Of a stretch of DNA of 64,000 bases, positions 1 to 8,282 are shown one piece after another. The translations under genes and the position numbers were made by a program. The stretch is from Paracoccus sanguinis. GTDB taxonomy: Bacteria; Pseudomonadota; Alphaproteobacteria; Rhodobacterales; Rhodobacteraceae. The stretch covers positions 1 to 64,000 of the forward strand of contig NZ_FNNA01000009.1 of assembly GCF_900106665.1 (NCBI RefSeq), in the 5' to 3' direction. The notes beneath the pieces are model-generated. The model was not told the DNA's origin and did no database searches. It saw only the letters and a program-made list of their open reading frames with translations. Numbering within the stretch: position 1 is the first letter of the stretch; each line of letters opens with the position of its first letter.

Positions 1-45
1 TCAACGGATCCCACGGGGAAACCCCCGCCGCACAAGCGGCACGGT

Positions 46-122
<77 letters not shown>

Positions 123-148
123 AAAAAGCAAATACTATCAAAGACTTA

Positions 149-173
149 AAAGCCGAGTATAACGCTCGGCTTT
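149..173 (+). terminator. Rho-independent terminator after tRNA-fMet
   Basis: A 9-bp stem AAAGCCGAG / CTCGGCTTT with a short loop follows the tRNA by 27 bp, with As before and Ts after it. It lies within element 1 if 76-122 is attL, so the phage would supply the tRNA terminator. Confidence 0.75.
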
Positions 174-187
174 ACTCATTCCAAATC

Positions 188-207
188 CTTGTCAACACCT
201 GGTCAAC
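188..207 (+). repeat. Candidate integrase arm site, left end
   Basis: CTTGTCAACACCTGGTCAAC contains two copies of GTCAAC 11 bp apart. A copy with two changes lies at 51280-51299, inside the right att site and in the same orientation. Both lie inside element 1 close to its cores, the expected place for arm-type binding sites of a lambda-type integrase. Function is inferred from position only. Confidence 0.6.
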
Positions 208-283
208 GTTTTGCGAGGCCCCCATCGACGGGCAACATGATCGCGCTCTCTCCTTGCGAAACTTGCTGTGGCAGCATCGCGCC

Positions 284-1006
284 ATGATCAAGTTCCGCGC
301 TCTTCCAGATGGCCATCCCGACCTGAAGCACTCGCCGCTCTTACGCGCGGCGCTGCTGACGCTTTGCTACGCGCAGGAGCACGGTGCCATCGGCCTGACC
401 AAGACAATGGCCTTCAAGCGCGTCTTCGTGCACTGGGCGGTCGAGCATTTTGACTGGCCAGGAAAGAGCGCGGAAGAAATGTTCCGCTATAGCAAGGTCA
501 TCAATGAATACGAATTCCCGCCGCTCGAGGTGCTGCACCAGCTTCTGATCACCCTGCGCCTCGGCCGGCACTTCAAGGGCGAATTCCGCCTGACCAAGCG
601 CGGCGCCGAATACGCGGGCGCGCCAGCCCGGCTGTTTGCCGAACTCATCCCGTTCTTCGTTCTCCAGATCGACCATTCCTCCTACGCCCGCTTCGAAGAT
701 CGCCCCTTCGGGAAGTGGGATGTGTGGATGAACGTCATCAACGCCGAGGCTGACCATGGCACAACCGAGCGGGCGTTGTTCGCGGCATTCTATGGCGAGA
801 ACCATGATTGGGACAATGCCGGGTGGCGCGAGATGGCCGCGTTCTCTTCCTGCGTCCTTAGGCCCCTTGAGTGGGCGGGATTGCTTGCCGAGACCCGTGA
901 AGTACGCGACGGCAAACATGTGCACCACGTCTTCAAAACGCCGCTCTGGCGCAGCGCGCTGAAGCTCGACACCGATGACATCCTACGCCCCGTCGCAATG
1001 CAGTAG
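284..1006 (+). CDS. Uncharacterised protein next to attL
   Basis: This 240-residue protein is not one I can name. I chose the ATG at 284; the frame is open from a TTG at 254, and neither start has a clear ribosome binding site. It is soluble, rich in aromatic residues, with no signal peptide or membrane segment. The C-terminal part (ending in a charged stretch followed by VFKTPLW) could form a winged-helix fold, but this is weak. It stands alone on the plus strand between the tRNA terminator and the oxidoreductase genes, the position often occupied by prophage cargo. The frame has coding-like GC at third positions and is long, so I regard it as real. Confidence 0.6.
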   Translation: MIKFRALPDGHPDLKHSPLLRAALLTLCYAQEHGAIGLTKTMAFKRVFVHWAVEHFDWPGKSAEEMFRYSKVINEYEFPPLEVLHQLLITLRLGRHFKGEFRLTKRGAEYAGAPARLFAELIPFFVLQIDHSSYARFEDRPFGKWDVWMNVINAEADHGTTERALFAAFYGENHDWDNAGWREMAAFSSCVLRPLEWAGLLAETREVRDGKHVHHVFKTPLWRSALKLDTDDILRPVAMQ

Positions 1007-1329
1007 GTCGACGCGATCGGCCCAAAGCTGTCGTTCATCGCCGTCAGCATGTTGCGGTCTGGCTTGACCGGACCGGTCGTTCGCTCATGACACGGCGATG
1101 CCTGCTGGTCGAGATCTGGGCTGCCGACGAAAGCGGTTGCCGGCCCTTGGGGGATCGACGCGGATACGCGGGCGCGGTCTCGGCGAAGCGACTGCCGTGG
1201 AATGGGAATTGGCCGCTCTCGGAAGGCGCAGGATCGGGCGGTGCGGGGCGGATGGCGAGAATGCCCGCGACGGGTTTCGAGCTCCGCCATCCTGTCTGCG
1301 GTCGGGCGCCGCCATCATGGCAGCGCGCC
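1007..1329. other. Intergenic region, 323 bp, no gene recognised
   Basis: This stretch separates the uncharacterised gene from the end of the convergent molybdoenzyme gene. The open frames crossing it are shadows or run in from the neighbours without family signatures. I see no strong hairpin with a T run. It may contain decayed coding sequence, but I cannot assign it. Confidence 0.4.
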
Positions 1330-3444
1330 TCACAGACGCAGCGGCAGCCGATCGAATTGCCGGCCGCTCAGCGCCTCGAAGGCATTCGCCACTGCGGCAA
1401 CAGTCGTCGGTACACCGACTTCCCCGACCCCGGCAGGTGACAGTCCCGGCGCGCCTTCGAGGTGGATCTCGAAGGGCGGCAAGGCGCCGTTCGTGAGGAT
1501 CGGATAGTCTGCAAGGCTCTCGACGGCGGCGGCCCCGTTGCGGAACGTCAGCTCCTCGTGAAGCGCCATCGACAGGCCAAGCAGGACGCCGCCCTCGATC
1601 TGGCGCAACACGCGGTCGCGGTGGACAACCTGCCCGACATCGGCCGCCACCCACAGCCCGACGACATCCTCGCCGGCGACTTCCGCAACCGTCGCCACGC
1701 GGGCCTCGCGAAAGATCATGGCGGCAAGACCGAGGCTGCGCCCGGCCGCGCCCCAGCCCGCCATCGCGCCTGCGCGCGCGACGACCGCACGCAGGCGCGC
1801 ATCCGCCATGTGGCGGAGCCGCCAGGCAAGCGGGTCCTGGCCCGAGCCGCGCGCCAGCCGCTCCACCGTCACCTCGATCGCCCAGATGGTGTAGGCGGCG
1901 GAGACACCCCGCAGAAAGCCGGGCGTCGGCGTGGCGGGAACGCGGGTCCAGGTGATCCGCTCGGCGGCAACGCCATAGGGGTGGCGCGCCCCATCGGTGG
2001 CTGTATTGTCCTCGTCGCCGCCGGGGCCCTTGAGCGAGGTGGGCAGTTGCGCGGACAGCGTCCCATCGGAGGCGATGTCGTGCCGCCATGTCGCGAGATC
2101 GCCACGGCCGTCGAGAGAGGCATGGATGCGCTGGACGGCGGCAGGACGGATCTGGCCCCGCTGCATCTCGTCACGCAAGGGTCGGATCACTTGCACGGGG
2201 CGTCCAAGCGCCTTTGCCACGGCGCAGGCGTCGATCACCACATCGTTGAGCACGCGCCGCCCGTAAGCGCCGCCCGAAGGGTGCCCCATGGTCTCCACCA
2301 TGACCGGCGCCGTCTTCCAGGTTTGCGCGGCGAACCGCATGTCCAGATCGAGCGACTGGGTCGACGCTTCCACGGCGACGCCCAGTCCCATCGCTGTGGG
2401 GCGTGCCGTCGCGTTCAGGGGCTCGGGCAGAACATGGGTCAGGGCCGGGGCGTGGAACAAGGCCGCGGCCCCCGCGGCTGCCGAGGGTTCCACCGCGCCG
2501 ACGCTGCGCAGCGCAACACGGGCCTGCGACGGGTCGTCGAGGGCAGCGGTCAGCCGCCGCTCATGCGCCGCGCCGTCGAAGTCGCCGGCCGGTGTCCAGT
2601 CCACCTCCAGCGCCTCGGCCCCCCGGATCGCCGCCCAGGTGTCGGTGGCCGCCACCGCCACCGCATCGGCCAGCGGCACCACAGCGACAACGCCGGGAAC
2701 GGCCAGTGCGAGGCTGTCGTTGATCTCGCGCGGCGCGCCCTCCAGATGCGCGCTGCGGCGCAGCACCGCGACCAGAGTGTCGGCCGCACGCAGATCGGTG
2801 CCGAACCGCTTGCGCCCCGTCACGATGTCATTGGCATTCCGGTCCTCGGGGCTGCTGCCGACGATCCGGAACCCTGCCGGATCCCGCAACGCGCGGCTGG
2901 CCCCCCGCGGCAGGCTCAGCCGGCCGGAGGTCGCGATCTCGGCAAAATCAAGCGTCGCGCCACTGGGTCGGTGGATCACGTTGTGAGCTTCCGCGTCGCA
3001 TTCTGTCACGGCCCAGCCGCGCAACCGGGCCGCCGTGGCCACGAAGGCCGCCCGCGCCTCGGCGCCCGCCAGACGCAGGATCGGCCAGTACCCTTTCGTT
3101 GTCTGGGAATCCGCCGTCACCATCCGACCCGCGAAGTCGGGATTGCCGTAGCGCGCGGCATCGCGAGGCGCCGCAATGACGCGCAACCGCGCCAGCGATG
3201 CGCCGATCTCCTCGGCCAGGATCATGGCCAAAGCATCCGGCGCGCCCTGTCCGATGTCGAGCGCGGGGCAGACCACTTCGACCGCACCATCCGGGGCGAG
3301 TGCCACGTAGGCATTGATCACCCGACCGTTCAGCACGGTTTGCGGCCAGAGCGCCCAGGTCGCTCCGCCCGAGGCGACAGCGACCGCAGCACCACCGGAG
3401 AGGGCGACGAAGGCGCGGCGGGACAGGCGGAGGCGCTGGCTCAT
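1330..3444 (-). CDS. iorB: Molybdopterin-binding subunit of an isoquinoline-1-oxidoreductase-like enzyme
   Basis: The 704-residue product belongs to the xanthine dehydrogenase/aldehyde oxidase family, IorB branch. Such enzymes hydroxylate N-heterocycles or oxidise aldehydes using a molybdenum cofactor, and pass electrons to a small 2Fe-2S subunit. The N-terminus has a twin-arginine signal (LSRRAFVAL then a hydrophobic run), so the complex is probably exported folded to the periplasm. Family motifs seen are GGAYGRR (cofactor contact), [10 protein letters not shown], and near the C-terminus GVGEVGVPT, whose Glu is the conserved catalytic base. The start at 3444 overlaps the stop of the iron-sulfur gene by 4 bp; the longer open frame to 3624 is a shadow. 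No CoxE/MocA-like maturation gene is nearby. The true substrate cannot be read from sequence. Confidence 0.85.
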   Translation of the reverse strand: MSQRLRLSRRAFVALSGGAAVAVASGGATWALWPQTVLNGRVINAYVALAPDGAVEVVCPALDIGQGAPDALAMILAEEIGASLARLRVIAAPRDAARYGNPDFAGRMVTADSQTTKGYWPILRLAGAEARAAFVATAARLRGWAVTECDAEAHNVIHRPSGATLDFAEIATSGRLSLPRGASRALRDPAGFRIVGSSPEDRNANDIVTGRKRFGTDLRAADTLVAVLRRSAHLEGAPREINDSLALAVPGVVAVVPLADAVAVAATDTWAAIRGAEALEVDWTPAGDFDGAAHERRLTAALDDPSQARVALRSVGAVEPSAAAGAAALFHAPALTHVLPEPLNATARPTAMGLGVAVEASTQSLDLDMRFAAQTWKTAPVMVETMGHPSGGAYGRRVLNDVVIDACAVAKALGRPVQVIRPLRDEMQRGQIRPAAVQRIHASLDGRGDLATWRHDIASDGTLSAQLPTSLKGPGGDEDNTATDGARHPYGVAAERITWTRVPATPTPGFLRGVSAAYTIWAIEVTVERLARGSGQDPLAWRLRHMADARLRAVVARAGAMAGWGAAGRSLGLAAMIFREARVATVAEVAGEDVVGLWVAADVGQVVHRDRVLRQIEGGVLLGLSMALHEELTFRNGAAAVESLADYPILTNGALPPFEIHLEGAPGLSPAGVGEVGVPTTVAAVANAFEALSGRQFDRLPLRL

Positions 3445-3914
3445 CGTGTCGCCTCCCCAGCCATGCCCGCGGCGCGCGCGACGGCGCGCAGGATGCGCGG
3501 TCCGGTCCCGCAGCGGCAGAGATTGGCGTCCATTGCCGCGGCGATGTCCTCGGGCGAGGGCGCCGGGGTCTCGGCCAGAAAGGCTGCGGCCTGCATGATC
3601 TGCCCGGGCTGGCACCAGCCGCATTGGGCCACCCGCTCCTCCAGCCAGGCGCGCTGGACCGGATGGTCGCCATCGGCCGACAGCCCCTCGATCGTGGTGA
3701 CGCGCCTTCCCTCGACATCGGATGCCCGCAGCAGGCAGGCCCGCATCGCCACACCGTCAAGATGCACGGTGCAGGCGCCGCACAGCCCCTCCAGGCAAGA
3801 GAACTTGGTCCCCTTCAGGCCAAGCAGGTCGCGCAGGATAAAGACCAGCGGCATCTCCGGATCCGGCACATCAAGCCTTTGGGCGGCGCCGTTGACAAGA
3901 AACGACAGGTGCAT
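3441..3914 (-). CDS. iorA: 2Fe-2S subunit of an isoquinoline-1-oxidoreductase-like enzyme
   Basis: The 157-residue protein is the electron-transfer partner of the molybdoenzyme encoded just downstream, with a 4-bp overlap. It has the two iron-sulfur modules of this family. The plant-ferredoxin-type cluster is bound by Cys40, 45, 48 and 60 (CLEGLCGAC). The second cluster is bound by Cys98, 101, 133 and 135 (QCGWCQPGQ and LCRCGTG). Length and motif order are normal. It is the first gene of a two-gene operon, read away from a TetR regulator, with a long inverted repeat in the shared promoter region that probably controls it. Like other IorA proteins it has no signal of its own and would be carried out with the Tat-bearing large subunit. 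Confidence 0.9.
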   Translation of the reverse strand: MHLSFLVNGAAQRLDVPDPEMPLVFILRDLLGLKGTKFSCLEGLCGACTVHLDGVAMRACLLRASDVEGRRVTTIEGLSADGDHPVQRAWLEERVAQCGWCQPGQIMQAAAFLAETPAPSPEDIAAAMDANLCRCGTGPRILRAVARAAGMAGEATR

Positions 3915-3920
3915 GTGAAG

Positions 3921-3967
3921 CCGTACATGTTGTTACGCTTGCCAAAGACCCGTAATGCAATGTACGG
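3921..3967. promoter_or_regulatory. Divergent promoter with TetR-type operator
   Basis: CCGTACATGTTGTTACG (3921-3937) and the reverse complement form CGTAATGCAATGTACGG (3951-3967) make an inverted repeat with 13 of 17 positions paired. It fills the gap between iorA and the TetR gene. For the regulator, TTGTTA and TAATGC spaced 17 bp could be the -35 and -10 boxes, which would place the promoter under the operator. Autoregulation and repression of iorAB are inferred. Confidence 0.65.
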
Positions 3968-3996
3968 ATTCGATCAAGCCATCGCATGCGGGAGCC

Positions 3997-4614
3997 ATGA
4001 AGAAAGATCGCAAGACGGAACGACGCGGGCAGATCGAGGCCGCCGCCTATGAAGTGCTTGTCGAACGCGGGTTCAGCGGCGCGACCATGCTGGAGATCGC
4101 CCGCCGCGCGCGGGCGTCCAACGAAACGCTTTACGGGTGGTACGGCAGCAAGACAGGCCTGTTTGCCAGCATGATCGCAAGCAATCGCGCGATTGCAGCA
4201 GAGGCCCTGACGGCTTCGCTCGAAGGGGAACGGCTCGCAGCCGATCTCGAAGCCTTCGGGTCGACGCTGCTGCAGGGCATCCTGTCCGATCGGGCGATCC
4301 TTCTCAATCGCGCGGCGGCAGCGGACGCCAGCGGAGAGCTTGCCCGGTCCCTGGCCGAGACAGGACGCGGCACCATCCTCCCGTTGCTTGTCCGACGCCT
4401 TCGGGACGAACCCCTCACCGATGAATTCGCCGATCACGGCGACATGGCGGAGTGCTTCATCTCGCTGCTGGTCGGAGATCTGCAGATCCGACGCCTCATC
4501 GGAGTCATCGAGGCGCCGGATGCCGCGACATGCGCCGCGCGGGCAGGGCTGAGCGTCCGGCGTTTCCTGCGCCTGATGCGCCCTTGCGGGACGGATCAAG
4601 GCCGCGGCGATTGA
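3997..4614 (+). CDS. TetR/AcrR-family transcriptional regulator
   Basis: The 205-residue protein has a typical TetR N-terminus: a helix-turn-helix at about residues 26-50 ending in NETLYGWYGSKTGLF, followed by an all-helical ligand domain. I start it at the ATG at 3997 (MKKDRK), because the 14 residues further upstream in the open frame lie in the promoter region. It is divergent from iorAB with a long inverted repeat between them, so it most likely represses iorAB and itself, and releases DNA on binding an effector related to the enzyme substrate. The effector is unknown. Confidence 0.88.
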   Translation: MKKDRKTERRGQIEAAAYEVLVERGFSGATMLEIARRARASNETLYGWYGSKTGLFASMIASNRAIAAEALTASLEGERLAADLEAFGSTLLQGILSDRAILLNRAAAADASGELARSLAETGRGTILPLLVRRLRDEPLTDEFADHGDMAECFISLLVGDLQIRRLIGVIEAPDAATCAARAGLSVRRFLRLMRPCGTDQGRGD

Positions 4615-4815
4615 AGCATGGGCGGCTCCCTATGCCGCGCATTGCAAGCCCGAAGCCGCCATCGTGACCAGGCCTCGCCGCTCGCGTTGCCCGCACGCCA
4701 CTGGCCGATGGTCGCGGGATTGCACTCTGCACTGTCGACATCCGGAAAACCAACGGCCGCTTTCGCCCATGGCCGCCTTGCGGCACCGGCAATTGCTGCA
4801 GTCCGCTTTCCGCCC

Positions 4816-5061
4816 CTACCGGCAGGCCCGCGCCTGGTCGCGCAGCACGGCATAGTCGCCCAGCATCCGGACGATGACCGCGCCTTCTGGCAGCGAGTCG
4901 ACCTCGTCGGCCGCGTGCGCCTGATCGGCAGAAGAATACTCCACCACCGGCGGACATGGCGCGTAGGTCTCAGAACCGCCCGTCGCGCAGGCGCTCAGCC
5001 AGAGCGTCACGATCAGCAGGGCGGCGGGCGGCGGCGTCGAGCATCTGGCGGTGGATGGCAT
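4816..5061 (-). CDS. Outer-membrane spanin subunit, Rz1-like lipoprotein
   Basis: The 81-residue product, taken from the ATG at 5061, has a hydrophobic signal followed by the lipobox LSAC near residue 27, so the mature form would be an outer-membrane lipoprotein. Its first half is nested out of frame inside the Rz-like gene, the classic Rz/Rz1 arrangement. Together the pair would fuse inner and outer membranes in the last step of lysis after the endolysin has acted. The open frame extends upstream to 5112, but those residues do not look like a signal peptide. Assignment rests on lipobox, size and overlap; the sequence itself is poorly conserved in this class. Confidence 0.75.
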   Translation of the reverse strand: MPSTARCSTPPPAALLIVTLWLSACATGGSETYAPCPPVVEYSSADQAHAADEVDSLPEGAVIVRMLGDYAVLRDQARACR

Positions 5062-5215
5062 CGTTTTTCTCTCTGGCATCAAGCCGTTCGGCGGCGCGCC
5101 CAGCGCGTTCACCGGCGCGGCGCAGGTTCAGCAGGAACAGCAGGATCGCTGCGGCGGTGAGGATCAGGCTCAGCGCCTTTCGCGCCGGGACATGGGTCAG
5201 AAGCCAGCTGATCAC
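4970..5215 (-). CDS. Inner-membrane spanin subunit, Rz-like
   Basis: The 81-residue protein has one N-terminal membrane segment (about residues 12-30, LSLILTAAAILLFLLNL), then a charged, Arg- and Ala-rich helix likely to form a coiled coil in the periplasm. This is the form of an i-spanin. It overlaps the end of the endolysin gene by 4 bp and contains the start of the Rz1-like gene in another frame. The lysis order endolysin, Rz, Rz1 is read on the minus strand, at the end of the late operon. Confidence 0.75.
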   Translation of the reverse strand: MISWLLTHVPARKALSLILTAAAILLFLLNLRRAGERAGRAAERLDAREKNDAIHRQMLDAAARRPADRDALAERLRDGRF

Positions 5216-5886
5216 CGCTGGCCCCGCTTCCAGTCGTCGAGCCGGGCGTGGATGGTGACGGCGATGCCGATCAGCGCGATGGCGATCAGCACCCAGCGCA
5301 GGGTGTCGAGGTAGGGGATCAGCGGCTGGATGGTGGTCTGCGTTTCGGCAAGAACGTCCTGCAGCACTTCCACCCCTGCCGCACCGACAGTCGCGGCACC
5401 CGCCGCGCCGCCACCGCGCAGGGTGCGGCTTTCCGACAGCACTTCGCGCGCAGGCGTCAGTTCCGGCGCGAAGGGCACAAGACGTGCCGGAAAGGGATCG
5501 CCCCAGGACCGGGCAGGGCCGAGGTCGATGTGCATGAAGCCGGAGCGCGGATAGTATCCGAACCCCAGGAAGCCCACCGCCCTCGCGGCCGCCTCGAAGG
5601 CTGCGGGATCATGGTTTGCCGTGGCGATGTCAAAGGCCGTGCCCTGCATGTGCTTCGAGGCCGGGGCCCCGCCGACAGCACGGTTGTGTTCGGGGCTGCG
5701 GTAGGCAGAGCGGATGATCAGCGGCTTGCCGAGGCGGTCGCGCAGGGTCTGCAGCTTGTCCATTGCTTCGGTGTTGATCTTGATCGCGCCGGTGCCGCGG
5801 CAGGCGATCTCGGCGGCCGAGAAGTTCGGCCAGCGCCAGGCAGTCGCTGGCACATCGCGCCAATGGGGATAGGTCAGGGTCGGCAT
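5212..5886 (-). CDS. Endolysin, peptidase M15 family, with C-terminal membrane segment
   Basis: The 224-residue protein has an M15 zinc peptidase domain (about residues 18-125) of the type that cleaves peptide cross-links in peptidoglycan. Zinc ligands are visible: His79 and Asp86 in SKHMQGTAFDI and His119 in GFMHIDLG, and YRSPEHN is typical. After a linker there is a membrane segment near residues 198-214 and a basic tail, so it may be held in the membrane until released. A good ribosome binding site (GGAGG) precedes the start. It is followed by the spanin pair and preceded by a holin-like gene, so it is one of two cell-wall enzymes in this prophage; the other is a GH24 lysozyme. Confidence 0.85.
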   Translation of the reverse strand: MPTLTYPHWRDVPATAWRWPNFSAAEIACRGTGAIKINTEAMDKLQTLRDRLGKPLIIRSAYRSPEHNRAVGGAPASKHMQGTAFDIATANHDPAAFEAAARAVGFLGFGYYPRSGFMHIDLGPARSWGDPFPARLVPFAPELTPAREVLSESRTLRGGGAAGAATVGAAGVEVLQDVLAETQTTIQPLIPYLDTLRWVLIAIALIGIAVTIHARLDDWKRGQR

Positions 5887-5903
5887 GGTGGATCCTCCAG
5901 ATG

Positions 5904-5975
5904 AAAAAACCCGCCCCCGCGCGGCAAGGCCGCGCAGACTTTAGGTTCTGGCGGGCATTGCCCGCCGGGGGCGGG
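5904..5975 (-). terminator. Three-way-junction RNA structure with U tract ahead of the endolysin
   Basis: A perfect 9-bp outer stem (5910-5918 CCCGCCCCC with 5967-5975 GGGGGCGGG) encloses two perfect 7-bp hairpins (5919-5935 and 5950-5966). On the minus strand the outer stem is followed at once by six Us. It lies between the holin-like and endolysin genes, so it may terminate or attenuate late transcription, or protect the endolysin mRNA end. Confidence 0.6.
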
Positions 5976-6008
5976 GGACATGGTCGTTGTGGTGTGGTCG
6001 CCAGGCGG

Positions 6009-6317
6009 TCAGTCGGATCGGCCGCGCTGGAAGGCGTCGAACAGCATGTCCCGCATGGATCGGATGTCCGTCTCGATCCGGTCGAGGCGGTCGCCATCGA
6101 CCTTGCGATCTTCGCTGCGCTGCTTGTCAGTCCGGTCGCGTTCGGTGATGAGTTCGCGATCAAGGCGATCCAGCAGGGCCTCGTTGGTGAAGGCCTTGCG
6201 GGTGATCGCCGCGATCAGGGCCATGGTGCCGCCGATCAGGGCAGTCAGCGCGGCGGTAATCCCGTGGTCCCGAAAGGCCCGCGCGACCTCCCCGGCGCGA
6301 GTGGTCTGGTCGTTCAT
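6009..6317 (-). CDS. Small membrane protein, holin-like
   Basis: The 102-residue protein has a hydrophobic stretch at about residues 20-40 (ITAALTALIGGTMALIAAI) and then a long charged helix with heptad spacing, probably a coiled coil (ELITERDRTDKQRSEDRKV). It sits just upstream of the M15 endolysin. Holins of this shape, with one or two membrane segments and a charged tail, occur in Rhodobacteraceae phages, but the family is diverse and I cannot prove the function. It could also be a structural accessory protein. Confidence 0.5.
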   Translation of the reverse strand: MNDQTTRAGEVARAFRDHGITAALTALIGGTMALIAAITRKAFTNEALLDRLDRELITERDRTDKQRSEDRKVDGDRLDRIETDIRSMRDMLFDAFQRGRSD

Positions 6318-6348
6318 GATGGTCCTTTCGCTATCGCGGTCCTGCGGT

Positions 6349-8271
6349 TCAGAAGTCGGTTTCGAGGTAGACCCCGGCGCAGTCGTAGGCGACGGCGGCC
6401 GCTGTCGCGCCGGTGTTCATGAAGAGGCGCGGTGAAAGGAACTGAGTGGTCGCTGGCAGGTCGGCGGTGATCTCCTGTTCGAAGACCGCGCCGGAAACCT
6501 CGTCGACGACGCGCACCCACACGGATGACCCATTCGGCGGGGCCGCGATGAACAGGGTGAGCACGCCGCCCGTGGCGACGGCAAAGCTCGCCCCCATGTC
6601 ATTCAGGGTCGGCGCCCCGGTGCCGTCGTTCGCGACCAACTGCCAGCGGGTGTGCGTCCCGCGCTGGAAGCCGATGCCGATGCAGTTGATGGCGGCGGCC
6701 AGCGCCAGCGTGGTGGCGAGCGCGGCGGTGGAGCCGTAGAGGCCGAAGAAGCCCATCCCGGTCGCCTGCAACGTCGTCAGCGAAATCCGCGTGACAAAAG
6801 TCCAGCCGCCGAGGCCCGCCGCGTTCCCGCGCCAGCAGGCCCAGCCTGCGGATCGCTGGTCGGCGACCGAGTCCACGACGGCCGCCGAGGTCAGGCGCCA
6901 GCGCCGCATCGAGGCGGCCAGGTTCGTCGCGGCCAGCGTCGGGTGCGAAACGGTGCCGACCGAGGTGATCGGCATCCCTTCGGTGGTGATCGTCGTCGTG
7001 ACCGAAGGTGACCACGTGGCGATCCGGTTCACCCCGAAATGCGGCTGCAAAGGGAAATCCCGTCCCGAGGGACGCATGACGTCGATCCATGGCGCCCCGG
7101 CACGGCTGCGCGCATAGACGGCGGCCTTCCCTGAGGGCGGCGGGGTCGGCGCGGCGCTGAGGCCGGGCAGGACCGTCGGTTGCGGCAGCTCCAGCTGGCC
7201 GCTGGTACGGTCGATCCGGATCGCGTCGAAGAAGGCTGACCCGTCCGGACTGACCTTGAAGCTGAAATCGTCGTTGCCCAAGAGGCCGATCAGCGCCCGC
7301 GCTGAAAACCCGGTCTTGAAGGCGAATGCGGCGTCGTTTGCCGGGGCCGCCTTGTTCACCGTCGCTTCGATGCCCGCGCCTGCATTGTTCAATAGGACTG
7401 CGGGCGTGTTCACCGACACTCGGTTGTAACTGTCGGCCGTGGCCCCGCCGAGGCCGAGCAGCTGCGCGGTCAGGTTCGCCTGCTGCATTCCGACCTGCGT
7501 GACCGCATTGGCGAAGGTGACGGTGGGCGTGTTCACCACCGTCGTGCCGCCCGCGCCAGCCGTCGCAGAGCCTATGTTCACGACCGTCGTCGACCCGGAC
7601 GCGCCGCCGGTGCCGATGTTCACGGTCTTGGTGACGCCCGTGGTCGTGGCCCCGGTGCCCATGCCGTAGGTTGCGGTCGTCGTGGCCGTGCCGATGCTGG
7701 CGCTGGCCGCCGAGACGGTGACTGTGCCCGAGGCGGTCAGCGTCCCCGAGAAGCTCTTGTTGCCCGTGAAGGTCTGCGTCCCCGCGAGGATCGCCAGTTC
7801 GGAGGATGTGTTTGGCAGCGTGAAGCTGCGCGTGGTGCCTGCGCTGATCCCCGCCAGCGAGAAGGTGGCCTTCTTCGTCGGATCAGCGTCGTTCACCAGG
7901 CTGAACACCGCTTCCGACACGTCGCGCGGCTCGCCCACAACGTCCCACGCGCTGCCGGTCCAGACGAGGAACAGCCCCTCGGCCGCGACCCACACAAGCC
8001 AGCCGGTGCGCGGCACCAGCCGGAGCCATGCCCCGTCCACCCAGAAGGCGATGTTCAGATCCCATCCTGCCCAGAGGCCAGTGGCGCCGGAGGCCACCAG
8101 ATGCCGGTTGCCATCTGCGGGACTGGCGGGCGGGGCCGTCCGCGTGCGGTCGAGGACCGACAGCTGCACCATCGCATCAAGCAGCCGCAGGGCCTCGTTG
8201 TGGGTGACATGCTTCTGCGCCTGGGCGGCCAAGAGGTAAGGCAAGCCCAGATGGGTCGTGGTGTCGGACAT
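6349..8271 (-). CDS. Tail fibre-like protein with DUF2793 N-terminus
   Basis: The 640-residue protein begins with a DUF2793 domain (HLGLPYLLAAQAQKHVTHNEA, to about residue 90), found in phage tail proteins of alphaproteobacteria. The middle, about residues 150-300, is a Gly/Thr/Ser/Val-rich repetitive region with recurring VNIG and TVVN units, typical of trimeric fibre shafts. The C-terminal 250 residues are predicted to be beta-rich and probably recognise the host surface. I start at the ATG at 8271, 11 bp after the stop of the large tail-tip gene; the open frame further upstream is a shadow of that gene. It is the last virion gene before the terminal lysis genes. Confidence 0.8.
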   Translation of the reverse strand: MSDTTTHLGLPYLLAAQAQKHVTHNEALRLLDAMVQLSVLDRTRTAPPASPADGNRHLVASGATGLWAGWDLNIAFWVDGAWLRLVPRTGWLVWVAAEGLFLVWTGSAWDVVGEPRDVSEAVFSLVNDADPTKKATFSLAGISAGTTRSFTLPNTSSELAILAGTQTFTGNKSFSGTLTASGTVTVSAASASIGTATTTATYGMGTGATTTGVTKTVNIGTGGASGSTTVVNIGSATAGAGGTTVVNTPTVTFANAVTQVGMQQANLTAQLLGLGGATADSYNRVSVNTPAVLLNNAGAGIEATVNKAAPANDAAFAFKTGFSARALIGLLGNDDFSFKVSPDGSAFFDAIRIDRTSGQLELPQPTVLPGLSAAPTPPPSGKAAVYARSRAGAPWIDVMRPSGRDFPLQPHFGVNRIATWSPSVTTTITTEGMPITSVGTVSHPTLAATNLAASMRRWRLTSAAVVDSVADQRSAGWACWRGNAAGLGGWTFVTRISLTTLQATGMGFFGLYGSTAALATTLALAAAINCIGIGFQRGTHTRWQLVANDGTGAPTLNDMGASFAVATGGVLTLFIAAPPNGSSVWVRVVDEVSGAVFEQEITADLPATTQFLSPRLFMNTGATAAAVAYDCAGVYLETDF

Positions 8272-8282
8272 GGGAAATCCCG

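Noticed and set aside
1462..3918. An 818-codon open frame on the plus strand
   Set aside because: It is antisense to iorAB, whose cofactor motifs are clear; its translation is Arg/Gly/His-rich without family signatures, a GC-rich shadow.
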